Shown: piece after piece, positions 34,977 through 44,208 of the stretch
Numbering within the stretch: the stretch's first letter is position 1
Layout: the number at the start of each line of letters is the position of its first letter
Origin: Gemmobacter sp. 24YEA27
GTDB lineage: Bacteria; Pseudomonadota; Alphaproteobacteria; Rhodobacterales; Rhodobacteraceae
Length of the DNA: 64,000 nt
Assembly (NCBI RefSeq): GCF_030052995.1
Contig: NZ_JASJPW010000001.1
Span: forward strand, 1,974,001-2,038,000
Direction of reading: 5' to 3'
The notes under the pieces: model-generated
Told to the model about the DNA's origin: nothing
Databases searched by the model: none
What the model saw: the letters and a program-made list of their open reading frames with translations, nothing else
Position numbers and translations under genes: made by a program

Positions 34977-35708
34977 ATGTCGATTTGGGAATTCGCAAAT
35001 CCGAGAAATTTCATGCGGCTTTCCGGGCGGATCCTGCCCTGGATCGCAGCACTTGCGGGCCTGTCTCTGGGGATCGGTCTGACCTGGGGTTTTTTCTTTA
35101 CCCCTGACGACTACAAACAGGGCTCGACGGTCAAGATCCTCTTCATCCATGTGCCAGCGGCGATGATGGCGATCAATGCCTGGATCATGATGCTGGTCAC
35201 CTCGCTGATCTGGGTGATCCGGCGCCACCATGTCTCGGCGCTGGCGGCGCGGGCGGCGGCCCCGGCGGGGCTTGTTTTCACGCTGATAGCCCTTGTCACC
35301 GGCGCGCTCTGGGGCCAGCCGATGTGGAACACCTGGTGGGAATGGGATCCGCGCCTGACCTCATTCCTGATCCTCTTCCTGTTTTACCTTGGCTATATCG
35401 CGCTCTGGTCGGCGATCGAAGATCCTGAAACCGCCGCTGATCTGACAGGCATTCTTTGCGTCGTTGGCTCGGTCTTTGCGGTGATGTCGCGCTATGCGGT
35501 CAAGTTCTGGAACCAGGGGTTGCATCAGGATTCGACCATCCTGAAAGTCGGCGAGAAAGACCCGCTGGATGTGGCCTATTACGTGCCCCTGGTGATCTGC
35601 CTCGTCGGATTCGTGTTGTTTTTCATACTGATCGTCCTCTTGCGGACCCGGATGCTGATCCGGGCGCGGCGGCTGATCGCGCTTGAGGCAAGGGAGAGGC
35701 TTGGATGA
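34977..35708 (+). CDS. ccmC: Haem-handling protein CcmC
   Basis: 243 residues with six membrane helices. The tryptophan-rich periplasmic haem-binding motif is present as WGQPMWNTWWEWDPRLTSFL, and conserved histidines flank it (FIHVPAAMMAI; GLHQDSTIL). CcmC attaches haem to CcmE. ATG 34977 (MSIWEFANPRNF) fits the family N-terminus; the in-frame start at 34953 is less likely. The stop overlaps the ccmD ATG. There are 63 bases between ccmB and ccmC. Confidence 0.95.
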   Translation: MSIWEFANPRNFMRLSGRILPWIAALAGLSLGIGLTWGFFFTPDDYKQGSTVKILFIHVPAAMMAINAWIMMLVTSLIWVIRRHHVSALAARAAAPAGLVFTLIALVTGALWGQPMWNTWWEWDPRLTSFLILFLFYLGYIALWSAIEDPETAADLTGILCVVGSVFAVMSRYAVKFWNQGLHQDSTILKVGEKDPLDVAYYVPLVICLVGFVLFFILIVLLRTRMLIRARRLIALEARERLG

Positions 35709-35880
35709 TGCCGGATCTTGGAGACTACGCGGCAACCGTGCTGGGCGCCTGGGGGCGACGCTTCTGGCCCTGGCCGGGCTGCTTGCGCTGACGCTTGTGC
35801 AATCCCGGCGGGTGGCGCGGGCACTGGCCGGGGCAGAAACACGGCTCGCGCAGGCAAAAGCTGCGGAGGCCAAAGCATGA
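35705..35880 (+). CDS. ccmD: Haem exporter small subunit CcmD (frameshifted)
   Basis: The ATG overlaps the ccmC stop. The first residues are MMPDLGDYAATVLGAWG; the frame then shifts. Adding one G to the GGGGG run at 35751-35755 gives ATLLALAGLLALTLVQSRRV and a 58-residue protein with one membrane helix and a basic, coiled tail (LAQAKAAEAKA). This is the normal CcmD layout. CcmD holds CcmC and CcmE together. The stop overlaps the ccmG ATG. Confidence 0.85.
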
Positions 35881-36404
35881 AGGCGCTTTATCTGGTGCCG
35901 CCCCTGGCCTTTGCCTGTCTCGCCACTGTCTTCTGGTTCGGGATGCAGCGCGACGGGCAGGGCGAGATCCCCTCGACCTTTATCGGGCGCGCGGCGCCGG
36001 TTCTGCCCGAGACATCCTTGCCCGGAACACCACTTCTGACGGCGGATGACCTCCGGAGGGGCGAGGTGACGGTGGTGAATTTCTGGGCCTCCTGGTGCCC
36101 GCCCTGCCGGGCCGAACATCCGGTTCTGAAGGCGATGGCGGCGGATGGGATCCGGGTCGCCGGCGTGAATATCATGGATAAAGAAGCCGATGCGGCCGGC
36201 TATCTTGAGAAAGACGGCAATCCGTTCTTTGCCATTGCCACCGATCCTGGTGGGCGCAACCGGGTGGAATGGGGCGTGTCCGCGCCGCCCGAGACCTTCA
36301 TCATTGATGGAGATGGCACGGTTCTGTTCAAATTTACCGGTCCGCTGGTCGGCACCGATTACGAATCGCGCTTTGTCCCCGCCCTTGCTGCGGCGTTGAA
36401 ATGA
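35877..36404 (+). CDS. ccmG: Thiol:disulfide interchange protein CcmG/DsbE
   Basis: 175 residues. The N-terminal membrane anchor is YLVPPLAFACLATVFWFG, then a periplasmic thioredoxin domain with the reduced-type active site WCPPC (Cys 74, Cys 77) in VVNFWASWCPPCRAEHPVL. The CcmG insertion GVNIMDKEADAAGYLEKDGN and the cis-Pro loop SAPPETFIID follow. It keeps the apocytochrome CXXCH thiols reduced. It overlaps ccmD upstream and the next gene downstream. Confidence 0.95.
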   Translation: MKALYLVPPLAFACLATVFWFGMQRDGQGEIPSTFIGRAAPVLPETSLPGTPLLTADDLRRGEVTVVNFWASWCPPCRAEHPVLKAMAADGIRVAGVNIMDKEADAAGYLEKDGNPFFAIATDPGGRNRVEWGVSAPPETFIIDGDGTVLFKFTGPLVGTDYESRFVPALAAALK

Positions 36405-36841
36405 AGGCTTTTATCTTTGCCGCAGCGTTTCTGACCTGCGGGGCGATGGCACAGGCAGAGACGATCCGGCCAGATACCAGCTTTTTCACCGGGGTCTATG
36501 AGCGGGTCGGGCGCAGTGGTGCCGAGGCTCCGGCGCTGATCGACGATCTCGTCCGGATCGCGCCGGTTAAGGGGACCTGGGCGCTTGATGTCGTCCCCTG
36601 TGCGACCGGGGCGGACCATGATGCGCCGATACGCCTGAGCCCGTCGGGCTATGATGAAGTGCCCAATTTGGTGGTGGGGAAAGCCGGTTCCTTCGGCCTC
36701 TGGTGTCAGTATTTCACCGATCACAGCAATTACCCGATCCTCACCTGCCAGTCCGAGACAGGCGCGCGGTTCACGCTCTGGCCGATTACGGATGAGCGTG
36801 TGACCGCCTGCAAGACAGCGGCGGGACAATCGCTGCCCTGA
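36401..36841 (+). CDS. Secreted hypothetical protein at the end of the ccm operon
   Basis: 146 residues with a signal peptide (MKAFIFAAAFLTCGAMAQA, cleavage before ETIRP). The mature part has four cysteines (VVPCATG, GLWCQYF, ILTCQSE, VTACKTA), probably two disulfides. The ATG overlaps the ccmG stop, so it is coupled to the cytochrome c maturation operon. I do not recognise the family. Position suggests a periplasmic role, but its link to haem handling is only contextual. Confidence 0.6.
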   Translation: MKAFIFAAAFLTCGAMAQAETIRPDTSFFTGVYERVGRSGAEAPALIDDLVRIAPVKGTWALDVVPCATGADHDAPIRLSPSGYDEVPNLVVGKAGSFGLWCQYFTDHSNYPILTCQSETGARFTLWPITDERVTACKTAAGQSLP

Positions 36842-36953
36842 GACAAGGCGATGCGCAGGCGAGGCCACCCTGATGCGGGGCACCATGAGGCGAGCTAACG
36901 TGACGCAGGCGTGACGCAGGACAGGCCGCGTGAGGCCCAGACCGGGCAGACCT

Positions 36954-37196
36954 TCAGTTCAGCAGTGACAGTGTCAGCATCCCGAACGGCATCAGCAGTT
37001 CGGCAAAGGGCAGCGCGGGCAGGGAGAGCCGCCTGGACGCCACGCATCGCGATGCGGGCGCATTCAGCCGGGCGGTTTTTGTAAGAAATGCGGCGCTTTC
37101 GGCCTGCCATATCTCGGATTGCGAGGGCAAGGGCGGGAACAGGGCGCGGGCCGGGATCCTGCGGTCACGCATGTCGAGGCGGGTGGAATGGCGCAT
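36954..37196 (-). CDS. Possible small protein, 80 aa
   Basis: MRHSTRLDMRDRRIPARALF begins at an ATG with AAGGG seven bases upstream. The frame continues to SLPALPFAELLMPFGMLTLS, ending LLN. It is basic with a hydrophobic end that could be a membrane helix. It lies between the plus-strand ccm operon and acnA. It has no recognised homologue in my reading, so it may be spurious. Confidence 0.3.
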   Translation of the reverse strand: MRHSTRLDMRDRRIPARALFPPLPSQSEIWQAESAAFLTKTARLNAPASRCVASRRLSLPALPFAELLMPFGMLTLSLLN

Positions 37197-37263
37197 GGAA
37201 AAGCCCTTCTGGCTGAACCCTTCCAGATTGCGCGATTCGGGTAAAAAGGAACTTAACCGGAAC

Positions 37264-37291
37264 AAATGGGCCGGATCGCTCCGGCCCATTT
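37264..37291. terminator. Perfect inverted repeat downstream of acnA
   Basis: AAATGGGCCGGA-TCGC-TCCGGCCCATTT: 12-base perfect arms with a four-base loop, 53 bases beyond the true acnA stop on the minus strand. A-rich and T-rich arm ends make it a plausible bidirectional terminator. Confidence 0.65.
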
Positions 37292-37344
37292 GCGATGCCG
37301 CTTTGTCATCCGCCCCTATCTGGCGCCCCGATCAGACACCCCGA

Positions 37345-40109
37345 TCAGACGCCGGCAAGATTTCGCAGCACGTAATGCAGCACGCCGCCGTTTTCGACAT
37401 ATTCGACCTCGATTTCGGTATCGATGCGGCAGCGGATCTCGACGGTCCGCTCGCTTCCATCTGCTCTGCGGATCGTCATGGGGACCAGGCTCAGGGGTTT
37501 CAGCCCGCCGGCGAGACCATGGATCGAGATTTCCTCGTCCCCTTCAGGTTCAACGTTTTGCGGGTGTCTCCGCCGGTGAATTCAAAGGGGATGACCCCCA
37601 TGCCGACGAGGTTGGAGCGGTGGATGCGCTCGAAGCTTTCCGCGACAACCGCTTTGACCCCCAGCAGCGCCGTGCCCTTGGCCGCCCAGTCGCGCGACGA
37701 CCCCGCGCCATATTCCACGCCGCCAAAAATCACCAGCGGCCGGCCCTGCGCCTGCCAGGCCATCGAGGCGTCAAAGATCGAGGTCTGCGCCCCGTCCGGC
37801 CCCAGTGTATAGCCGCCCTCGACGCCGCCCTGATCATTGGACAGCATCTCGTTTTTGATGCGGATATTGGCGAAAGTGCCGCGCATCATCACTTCATGGT
37901 TGCCGCGACGCGAGCCATAAGAGTTGAAATCGCGTGGCGCCACCTGGCGTTCCAGCAGGTATTTCCCCGCCGGAGTCGTCGGTTTGAACGAGCCCGCCGG
38001 TGAAATATGGTCGGTCGTGATCATATCGCCGAGGATCGCCAGCACCCGCGCGCCCTCGATATCCGAGATCACGCCGGGGGCACGCCCCATATTCTGGAAA
38101 TAGGGCGGGTTCTGGATATAGGTCGAGGCGGGCGGCCAGTCATAGGTCTCGGCGCCGGTGACTTCGACCGCCTGCCAGCGGGTATCCCCTTTGAAAACAT
38201 CGGCATATTTCGCCTGGAAAACCTCGCGCGTGACGACTTTGTCGACGATCTCACTGATTTCTTTCTGCGTGGGCCAGATGTCTTTCAGGAAGATGTTCTC
38301 GCCCCCGGGCGTCTGTCCGATCGGGTCGCGGGTCAGGTTGACGTTCAGGTCGCCGGCAATCGCATAGGCGACCACCAGCGGTGGCGAGGCGAGGAAATTT
38401 GCCCGCACATCAGGGCTGATGCGGCCCTCAAAGTTGCGGTTCCCCGACAGAACTGCCGTCGCAACCAGGTCATTGTCACTGATCGCTTTCGAGATCGCCG
38501 GATCGCCCAGCGGCCCGGAATTCCCGATACAGGTGGTGCAGCCATACCCCACGAGGTTGAAGCCGAGCGCATCCAGATCTTCCTGCAGCCCTGCGGCCTC
38601 AAGATATTCCCCCACCACCTGTGAGCCGGGCGCGAGCGAGGTCTTGACCCAGGGTTTGCGGGTCAGCCCCAAAGCGCGGGCCTTGCGCGCTACCAGCCCC
38701 GCGCCGATCATCACATAGGGGTTCGAGGTGTTGGTACAGGAGGTGATCGCCGCAATCACAACCGAGCCATCGGTAAGGGTGTAATCCTTGCCCTCGACCG
38801 GTACGACCTTGCGCACATCCTTTGGCGGCGCGGTGATCGCGCCGCCCTCATCGCCCATATCCAGCGCATCCGGGCTGACATCAATGCCGCGGTAATCTGC
38901 CACGACCTTGTAGAAGCTGCGGGCCGATTCCGTCAGCGGCAGGTAATCCTGCGGCCGTTTCGGCCCCGAGATCGCCGGGACAATGCTGCCCATGTCGAGC
39001 TCCAGCGTGCTGGTATAGATCGGATCGTAATCGCGCCCGCGCCAGAAGCCGTTTGCTTTGGCATAGGCCTCGACCAGCGCGATGCGGGCCTCGTCGCGGC
39101 CGGTATTCCTCAGATAGCGCAGCGTTTCGTCATCAATGGGGAAAAAGCCGCAGGTGGCGCCGTATTCGGGGGCCATGTTCGCGATTGTGGCGCGGTCGGC
39201 AAGCGGCAGGTGATCAAGCCCTTCGCCGTAAAACTCGACGAATTTGTTCACCACGCCATGTTTCCTCAGCATCGCCACGACCTTCAGCACCAGATCGGTC
39301 GCGGTGGTGCCTTCGACCATTTTCCCGGTCAGTCTGAAGCCAACCACTTCCGGGATCAGCATCGACACCGGCTGGCCCAGCATCGCCGCCTCGGCCTCGA
39401 TCCCGCCGACGCCCCAGCCCAGCACGGCGAGGCCATTGACCATGGTGGTGTGGCTGTCGGTCCCGACGAGGGTATCCGGGTAAGCCACCAGCTCGCCATT
39501 CTGGTCTGTGTCGGTCCAGATTGTCTGGGCCAGATATTCCAGATTGACCTGGTGACAGATTCCGGTGCCGGGTGGCACGACGCGGAAATTGTTGAACGCC
39601 TTCTGCCCCCATTTGAGGAAGGTATAGCGTTCCATATTGCGTTCATATTCCAGGTCGACATTCATCTGGAACGCGCGGGGATTGCCGAATTCGTCGATCA
39701 TCACCGAATGGTCGATCACCAGATCAACGGGGTTCAGCGGGTTGATCTTTTGCGCGTCACCGCCAAGCCCGATGATCCCATCCCGCATCGCGGCCAGGTC
39801 CACCACCGCCGGAACACCGGTGAAATCCTGCATCAGCACGCGGGCCGGGCGGTAGGCGATCTCGATCGGATTGCGCCCGCCCTGGGCGCCCCAGGTCGAA
39901 AACGCGCGGATGTCATCGCTGGTGACGGTTTTACCATCCTCAAAGCGCAGCATGTTCTCAAGCACCACTTTCAGCGACGCGGGCAGGCGCGAGAAATCCC
40001 CAAGCCCGGCCTCTTGCGCCGCCGGGATCGAATAATAGCTGACGGTCTGGCCGCCCGCGCTCAGGGTTTTACGGGTTTTCTGGCTGTCATGTCCGACGGT
40101 GACGGTCAT
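37345..40109 (-). CDS. acnA: Aconitate hydratase A (frameshifted near the 3' end)
   Basis: Citrate/isocitrate isomerase of the TCA cycle. Features include [20 protein letters not shown] at the start, [34 protein letters not shown], the [4Fe-4S] ligands in [10 protein letters not shown] and [13 protein letters not shown], and the swivel domain [20 protein letters not shown]. The frame as given stops at 37500 with a non-homologous tail ([12 protein letters not shown]). One extra C in the CCCC run at 37539-37542 restores [20 protein letters not shown] and the typical C-terminus [14 protein letters not shown], ending at 37345 (921 residues). It is almost certainly an intact gene in the organism. 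Confidence 0.93.
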
Positions 40110-40467
40110 GTCTTCGCTCCTTGAAAAACTGGCGTGGCATCTTGCGGCTGCGGCGGGCGAGGCGGTGCCCGGGGATCTCAGAAGTTATGTATGCAGTAGT
40201 ATACCGAATTTCCAGACCCCGGAGGCCGTGGTGGCGGACGCGGCGGCAATAGGGGCAGAAGCGCCGGCGAAACTACACTGCGATTGCAGCATGGAGAGGG
40301 CGGCGAGGAAAGGGGGAAAGCGGTCCGGGGCGCGGAAGATTGCAGGCAATCGCAAAACCTTGATTGGCAGGCAGGGGGTCGGTTTCCTATACAGGGTTGA
40401 GTACAGGGACGGGCGGTGTCCGGGCAATGCTCCGATAGCCGCTGACGCCAGCCGGGAAAGACATGAG
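40110..40467. other. Divergent region between acnA and the DUF1223 gene
   Basis: 358 bases without a gene. It should contain the acnA promoter; a TATACT-like -10 is present on the minus strand around 40200, but its -35 is unclear. Weak open frames here lack support. Confidence 0.4.
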
Positions 40468-41232
40468 ATGCGACATTTGCTCAGCGCCGCCTGCGGCCTG
40501 GTTCTGACCTGCGCGCTTGCAGGTCCGGGCACCGCCGAAGACCTGGCAGAGAAGGCGGCGCCTCTGGCCGCCGGCGCCGGCCCGGTGGTGGTCGAGCTCT
40601 TTACCTCGCAAGGCTGTGTCTCCTGCCCGCCGGCGGATGAGTTTTTCGCAAGCCTCACCAAAGACAAGCGCGTGATCGCGCTCTCGCTGCATGTCGATTA
40701 CTGGGATTACATCGGCTGGGAGGACAGTTTCGGCTCGGCGGCGTTCACCGAGCGGCAAAAGGAATATGCAAGGACCATCGGATCGCGCACGATCTATACG
40801 CCGCAATTCATCATCGGCGGTGTCGAGCGCATCGAGGGCTTTGACCCGGAAGCGACGCTGAAGGCGCTGGCCGATCACGTTGCCGCCAAAAGCCCGGTGA
40901 CGCTGGTGGTCACGCGAGAAGGCGACAACCTGGTGATCCGCGCCAAAGCCGACCCGCCGCTGGAGGCCCCGGCCCGGGTCGAGCTTGCGCGCTATATGCC
41001 CGAGGCCACGGTCGATATCGAGCGCGGCGAAAACGCCGGCAAAATCGTGACCTACCGCAATATCGTGACCGAATGGGAGAGCCTTGGCGACTGGGCCGGG
41101 CAGGAGCCGCTTGAGGTCAGCATCCCAATCACCGGTAGCAATCCTGCGGTGGTGTTCATTCAGGATGTCAGTGGAAAAGGGGCCAAAGCGGCAGGGCCGG
41201 GGCAGATCTTTGCGGCTGCGGTGGCCCCCTGA
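40468..41232 (+). CDS. DUF1223 thioredoxin-fold exported protein
   Basis: 254 residues. A signal peptide (MRHLLSAACGLVLTCALAGP) is followed by the DUF1223 core: VVVELFTSQGCVSCPPADEF with a CxxC pair, then VIALSLHVDYWDYIGWEDSF, FTERQKEYARTIGSRTIYTP and QFIIGGVERIEGFDPEATLK. Later strands are VTLVVTREGDNLVIRAKAD. The fold is thioredoxin-like and the CVSC pair could be redox-active, but the biochemical role is unknown. ATG 40468 gives a proper signal peptide. It is divergent from acnA, a frequent arrangement in this group. Confidence 0.85.
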   Translation: MRHLLSAACGLVLTCALAGPGTAEDLAEKAAPLAAGAGPVVVELFTSQGCVSCPPADEFFASLTKDKRVIALSLHVDYWDYIGWEDSFGSAAFTERQKEYARTIGSRTIYTPQFIIGGVERIEGFDPEATLKALADHVAAKSPVTLVVTREGDNLVIRAKADPPLEAPARVELARYMPEATVDIERGENAGKIVTYRNIVTEWESLGDWAGQEPLEVSIPITGSNPAVVFIQDVSGKGAKAAGPGQIFAAAVAP

Positions 41233-41417
41233 GACAGAATGGGCTCGGGCTGTGTCTGCCGCTTGCCGCCAGACCACGGGACAGGTGTTTCCCGGCAGCC
41301 GTGCTTCGGGTCGAAGCCGTAACGATACTGCAGGCTTCTCCATTGTCAGAAATCAGCTGAAACGGGTTGTCCCGGGGGCCGATCAGGCGCGGAAGCAGGC
41401 CGGAAACAGACCCTGGA

Positions 41418-42326
41418 TCAGGTTTCGGCATCCGGCGAAGGCAGTCTGGCGCCGCCATGTTTCCAGCGTTTGTGGATCCAGAACCACTGGCCGGGATAGC
41501 GCCGCACCAGCGCCTCAAGGCTGTCATTCAGCGCCTGGGTCATGGTGACCGGGTCACTATGCGGGATCGGATCCTCCACGATGACCTGGAAGGACAGCCC
41601 GTCCTGCTGGCGCACCGCATAGACCGGCACACAAAGCGCATCATATTTCAGCGCGAGCTCTGCCGCCGAAAGCGCGGTCTGCGCCTCATGGCCGAAGAAA
41701 CCCAGAAGCGGTGCGCGGGTCATATGCTGGTCGATCAGCATCCCGAGCATGCCGCCCTGGCGCAGGAATTTCACCATCTGCCCCAGACCCTCGCGCCCGC
41801 GTGGGAAAAGCGGTGTGCCGATGGTGGAAATCGCCCTGAGGTAATGTTCGTTGAAATAGCGGTTCGACATATTCATGTAGAGCGCGCCGACCGGAAATCC
41901 GCGTGCGATCAGGGCGGCGCGGGTGGCATCATAATTGCCGAAATGCGCGGTGACGAGGATCACGGGGCGGTTCGCGCGACGGGCTTCCTCCAGCGCGGCA
42001 ACCCCTGCGCCGGTCAGTGGCAGTCCGGCGGCGCGGGCGATGAACTCCTCGCCTGAATAGATCTCGATCAGGGTGCGGCCGACATTGTCGGGCACGTCGC
42101 GGACGATCTTCTCGACCTCGGCCTTTGGCAGATCCGGCATGACGAGGGCCAGATTGCTGCGGATGCGGCGGCGGTAGCCCGCCAGCGGTGCGATCACGCC
42201 CGAGACGATCTTGCCGCAAAGGGGCACCCTGATGCGGTAGCGCAGCCGCTTCAGGGCCCAGATCAGCGCCCGGAACAGCCGGTCCTGCAGCCAGTGGCGT
42301 GGATTTGCCTCATGTTTCTCGCTCAT
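41418..42326 (-). CDS. Lysophospholipid/lipid A acyltransferase family protein (LpxL/HtrB-like)
   Basis: 302 residues from ATG 42326. The N-terminal hydrophobic region is LFRALIWALKRLRYRIRVPL. The catalytic HxxxxD-type motif is HFGNYD in PVILVTAHFGNYDATRAALI, followed by ALYMNMSNRYFNEHYLRAI, the substrate motif FPRGREGLGQMVKFLRQGG and LGMLIDQHM. The C-terminus is YPGQWFWIHKRWK, typical of Kdo2-lipid A lauroyl/myristoyl transferases. It probably adds a secondary acyl chain to lipid A, though ornithine-lipid or other acceptors cannot be excluded. It lies 25 bases downstream of the EamA gene, so it is probably in the same operon. Confidence 0.85.
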   Translation of the reverse strand: MSEKHEANPRHWLQDRLFRALIWALKRLRYRIRVPLCGKIVSGVIAPLAGYRRRIRSNLALVMPDLPKAEVEKIVRDVPDNVGRTLIEIYSGEEFIARAAGLPLTGAGVAALEEARRANRPVILVTAHFGNYDATRAALIARGFPVGALYMNMSNRYFNEHYLRAISTIGTPLFPRGREGLGQMVKFLRQGGMLGMLIDQHMTRAPLLGFFGHEAQTALSAAELALKYDALCVPVYAVRQQDGLSFQVIVEDPIPHSDPVTMTQALNDSLEALVRRYPGQWFWIHKRWKHGGARLPSPDAET

Positions 42327-42351
42327 TATGCAGCCCGTTTGCAATCCTGGA

Positions 42352-43218
42352 TCAGCGCTTGTGCAGCCGCGTTTCCCGGTGCCAGACATAGAGACCGGCC
42401 CCCACGATCACAAGCGCGCCGGTCACCGTCCAGAAATCGGGATATTCCGAGAAGAAAAGCGCGCCCCAGAGCGTGGCGAAAACCACACCGATATAGGTGA
42501 AGGGCGCTACGGTTCCAGCCTCGGCAATCGAGAGGGAGCGGATCATCAGCACCTGGCCCAGCGTGCCGATACAGCCGACAAAGATGAACAGCGGAAGATC
42601 GGCAGCCGCGACCGGCACCCAGTTTGTGGGAAGAAAGAGGGAGAAGGCCAGCGTCCCGAAGATCCCGCCCCAGAGCATTGCGGTCCAGACCGGCTCATAT
42701 TGGCCGATGCGTCGGGTCAGGAGCGAATTGGCCGCGAAAGAGACAGCTGCGGCAAGCGGCATCAGCGCCCACCAGGTGAACACGCCGCCGCCGGGGCGCA
42801 CGATGATCACCGCGCCGACCAGCGCCACACAGATCGCAAGGATCCTCCTCGGCCCGAGCCTTTCTCCCAGAAACAGCGCGGCCCCGAGCGTGACAAGAAC
42901 CGGGCTCGTGTCGGTGAGCGCGGTCGCTTCGGCGAGGCCGATGAAATTCAGCGAGGTGAAAAACAGCGCGGCCGTGGTGACCTGGAAAACAGCACGCAGC
43001 ACATGAAGGCCGGGGTAGGAGGTGCGAGCCATGGCCAGCGTCCGCCCCCTCAGGATCAGCACCACGATCAGCACCTGACCGAGAAAACGTGCCCAGATCA
43101 CCTGCGGCGCGGGATAGCGCTGCAACAGGCCCTTGGCGCTCGCATCGAGCAGGGTGAAAGCGAGGATTGCGAGGATCATCAGAAGGATGCCTCGCGCGTG
43201 GTTCTGCGCAGTTTGCAT
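42352..43218 (-). CDS. EamA/DMT-family transporter
   Basis: 288 residues with ten predicted membrane helices in two EamA halves. The first starts ARGILLMILAILAFTLLDAS, with FIGLAEATALTDTSPVLVTL before the mid-loop. The second contains WWALMPLAAAVSFAANSLLT and SIAEAGTVAPFTYIGVVFAT. The short basic tail is WHRETRLHKR. It probably exports or takes up a small metabolite; specificity cannot be read. ATG 43218 was chosen; a TTG at 43257 would add 13 residues without a ribosome binding site. Confidence 0.85.
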   Translation of the reverse strand: MQTAQNHARGILLMILAILAFTLLDASAKGLLQRYPAPQVIWARFLGQVLIVVLILRGRTLAMARTSYPGLHVLRAVFQVTTAALFFTSLNFIGLAEATALTDTSPVLVTLGAALFLGERLGPRRILAICVALVGAVIIVRPGGGVFTWWALMPLAAAVSFAANSLLTRRIGQYEPVWTAMLWGGIFGTLAFSLFLPTNWVPVAAADLPLFIFVGCIGTLGQVLMIRSLSIAEAGTVAPFTYIGVVFATLWGALFFSEYPDFWTVTGALVIVGAGLYVWHRETRLHKR

Positions 43219-44208
43219 GATGCCAGCGACGCTACCTGGGTGCCGGGAAAGAGACAAGAGAGGATGGCTGGTCTGGAGCCAATGTGGATGGCTGGAATGC
43301 GGCTGGTTCAGACCAGGACCGTGACGGCCTGCCCATGCGAGCAGGGTGGGGGTGAGGAAAAAGTTTGTTTCCGCAAGTCAGCGTCAGGGGCCGGACAGTT
43401 CAGCGACACTGGTGACTGGATTGCGACGTGCGGGTCGCCTTTGGCACGGGCCGGCAGATTTTGCCCTTTTGCCTTCTGAAATCAAAGATCGGACCGGGAA
43501 GGCGAGGCGGGGGAGCAGAAAATTCCCGATGGGCCTGCGCCATCTGCACAGGGTCAGGCCGGAGATGCAGAAAATGGGGCATGGGCTGCGCTGATTTCCA
43601 GGTAACCGGGGCGGTACAATTGAGGCACCTCCGCCCGGCCGGGAGGCGTGCGCAGACCGCAGTCGCTGTCGGCCAGAAGACCCGCATGCGAATGCCCAAG
43701 GCGTGTGATGGGCACCGGAGATCGGCTGTATCTGCGCAATAAGAGGCAAGGCTGAGTGAGGTGCAGGAGGCTTGCGACGCGGCCATGCCAGCGCTGCCGG
43801 CGTGGAGAAACGCAAAGCCGGGGTCATCCGTCACGGCGGCAATGGGTCGGGGAACAGGCGAATGGGGTGAGATGTGATCCGGCGCCTCCAACAGAGGCTC
43901 TTTGCGGAAAGCATCGGGCTGTTACCGATGGGGTTTGCGCCCGGGGCCCGGCCTGCCATGCCAGTGGCTGCGCCGGACGATCTGGTTAAGGCCGCGTGAG
44001 AGCCGGACGCTCTCACGCGGCGCTGGCCGTTTTGCAGCCGCTATGCGGGTGCAAAACGGCCGTCCGGTCGTTCCGCGCCGCGAAGGGGACGTGCCCGCAG
44101 AGGAGCCCCCGGATCTTTTGTGGCGGAGATTTCTGGCCGGGGATGCGGCCAGAGAGGCCTTAGGCCAGAGACGGGCTTTGCCAGAAAGGCGCTTTGGGCG
44201 CTGGCGGG
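43219..44208. other. Gene-poor tract with tandem hairpins
   Basis: About 990 bases between EamA and fliG in which I find no gene with homology or credible codon use on either strand. Two strong perfect hairpins lie at 43991-44021 and 44025-44061. It could hold a non-coding RNA or the remains of a decayed gene, but I cannot show either. Confidence 0.45.
43991..44061. repeat. Two tandem perfect hairpins in the gene-poor tract
   Basis: First: GCCGCGTGAGAGC / GCTCTCACGCGGC, 13-base arms with a 5-base loop. Second: GGCCGTTTTGCA / TGCAAAACGGCC, 12-base arms with a 13-base loop. They are 3 bases apart. There is no U-tract. Confidence 0.6.

Noticed and set aside
43400..43891. Minus-strand open frame of 163 codons in the gene-poor tract
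   Set aside because: Low-complexity, no recognisable motif, poor start; not distinguishable from chance in GC-rich DNA.
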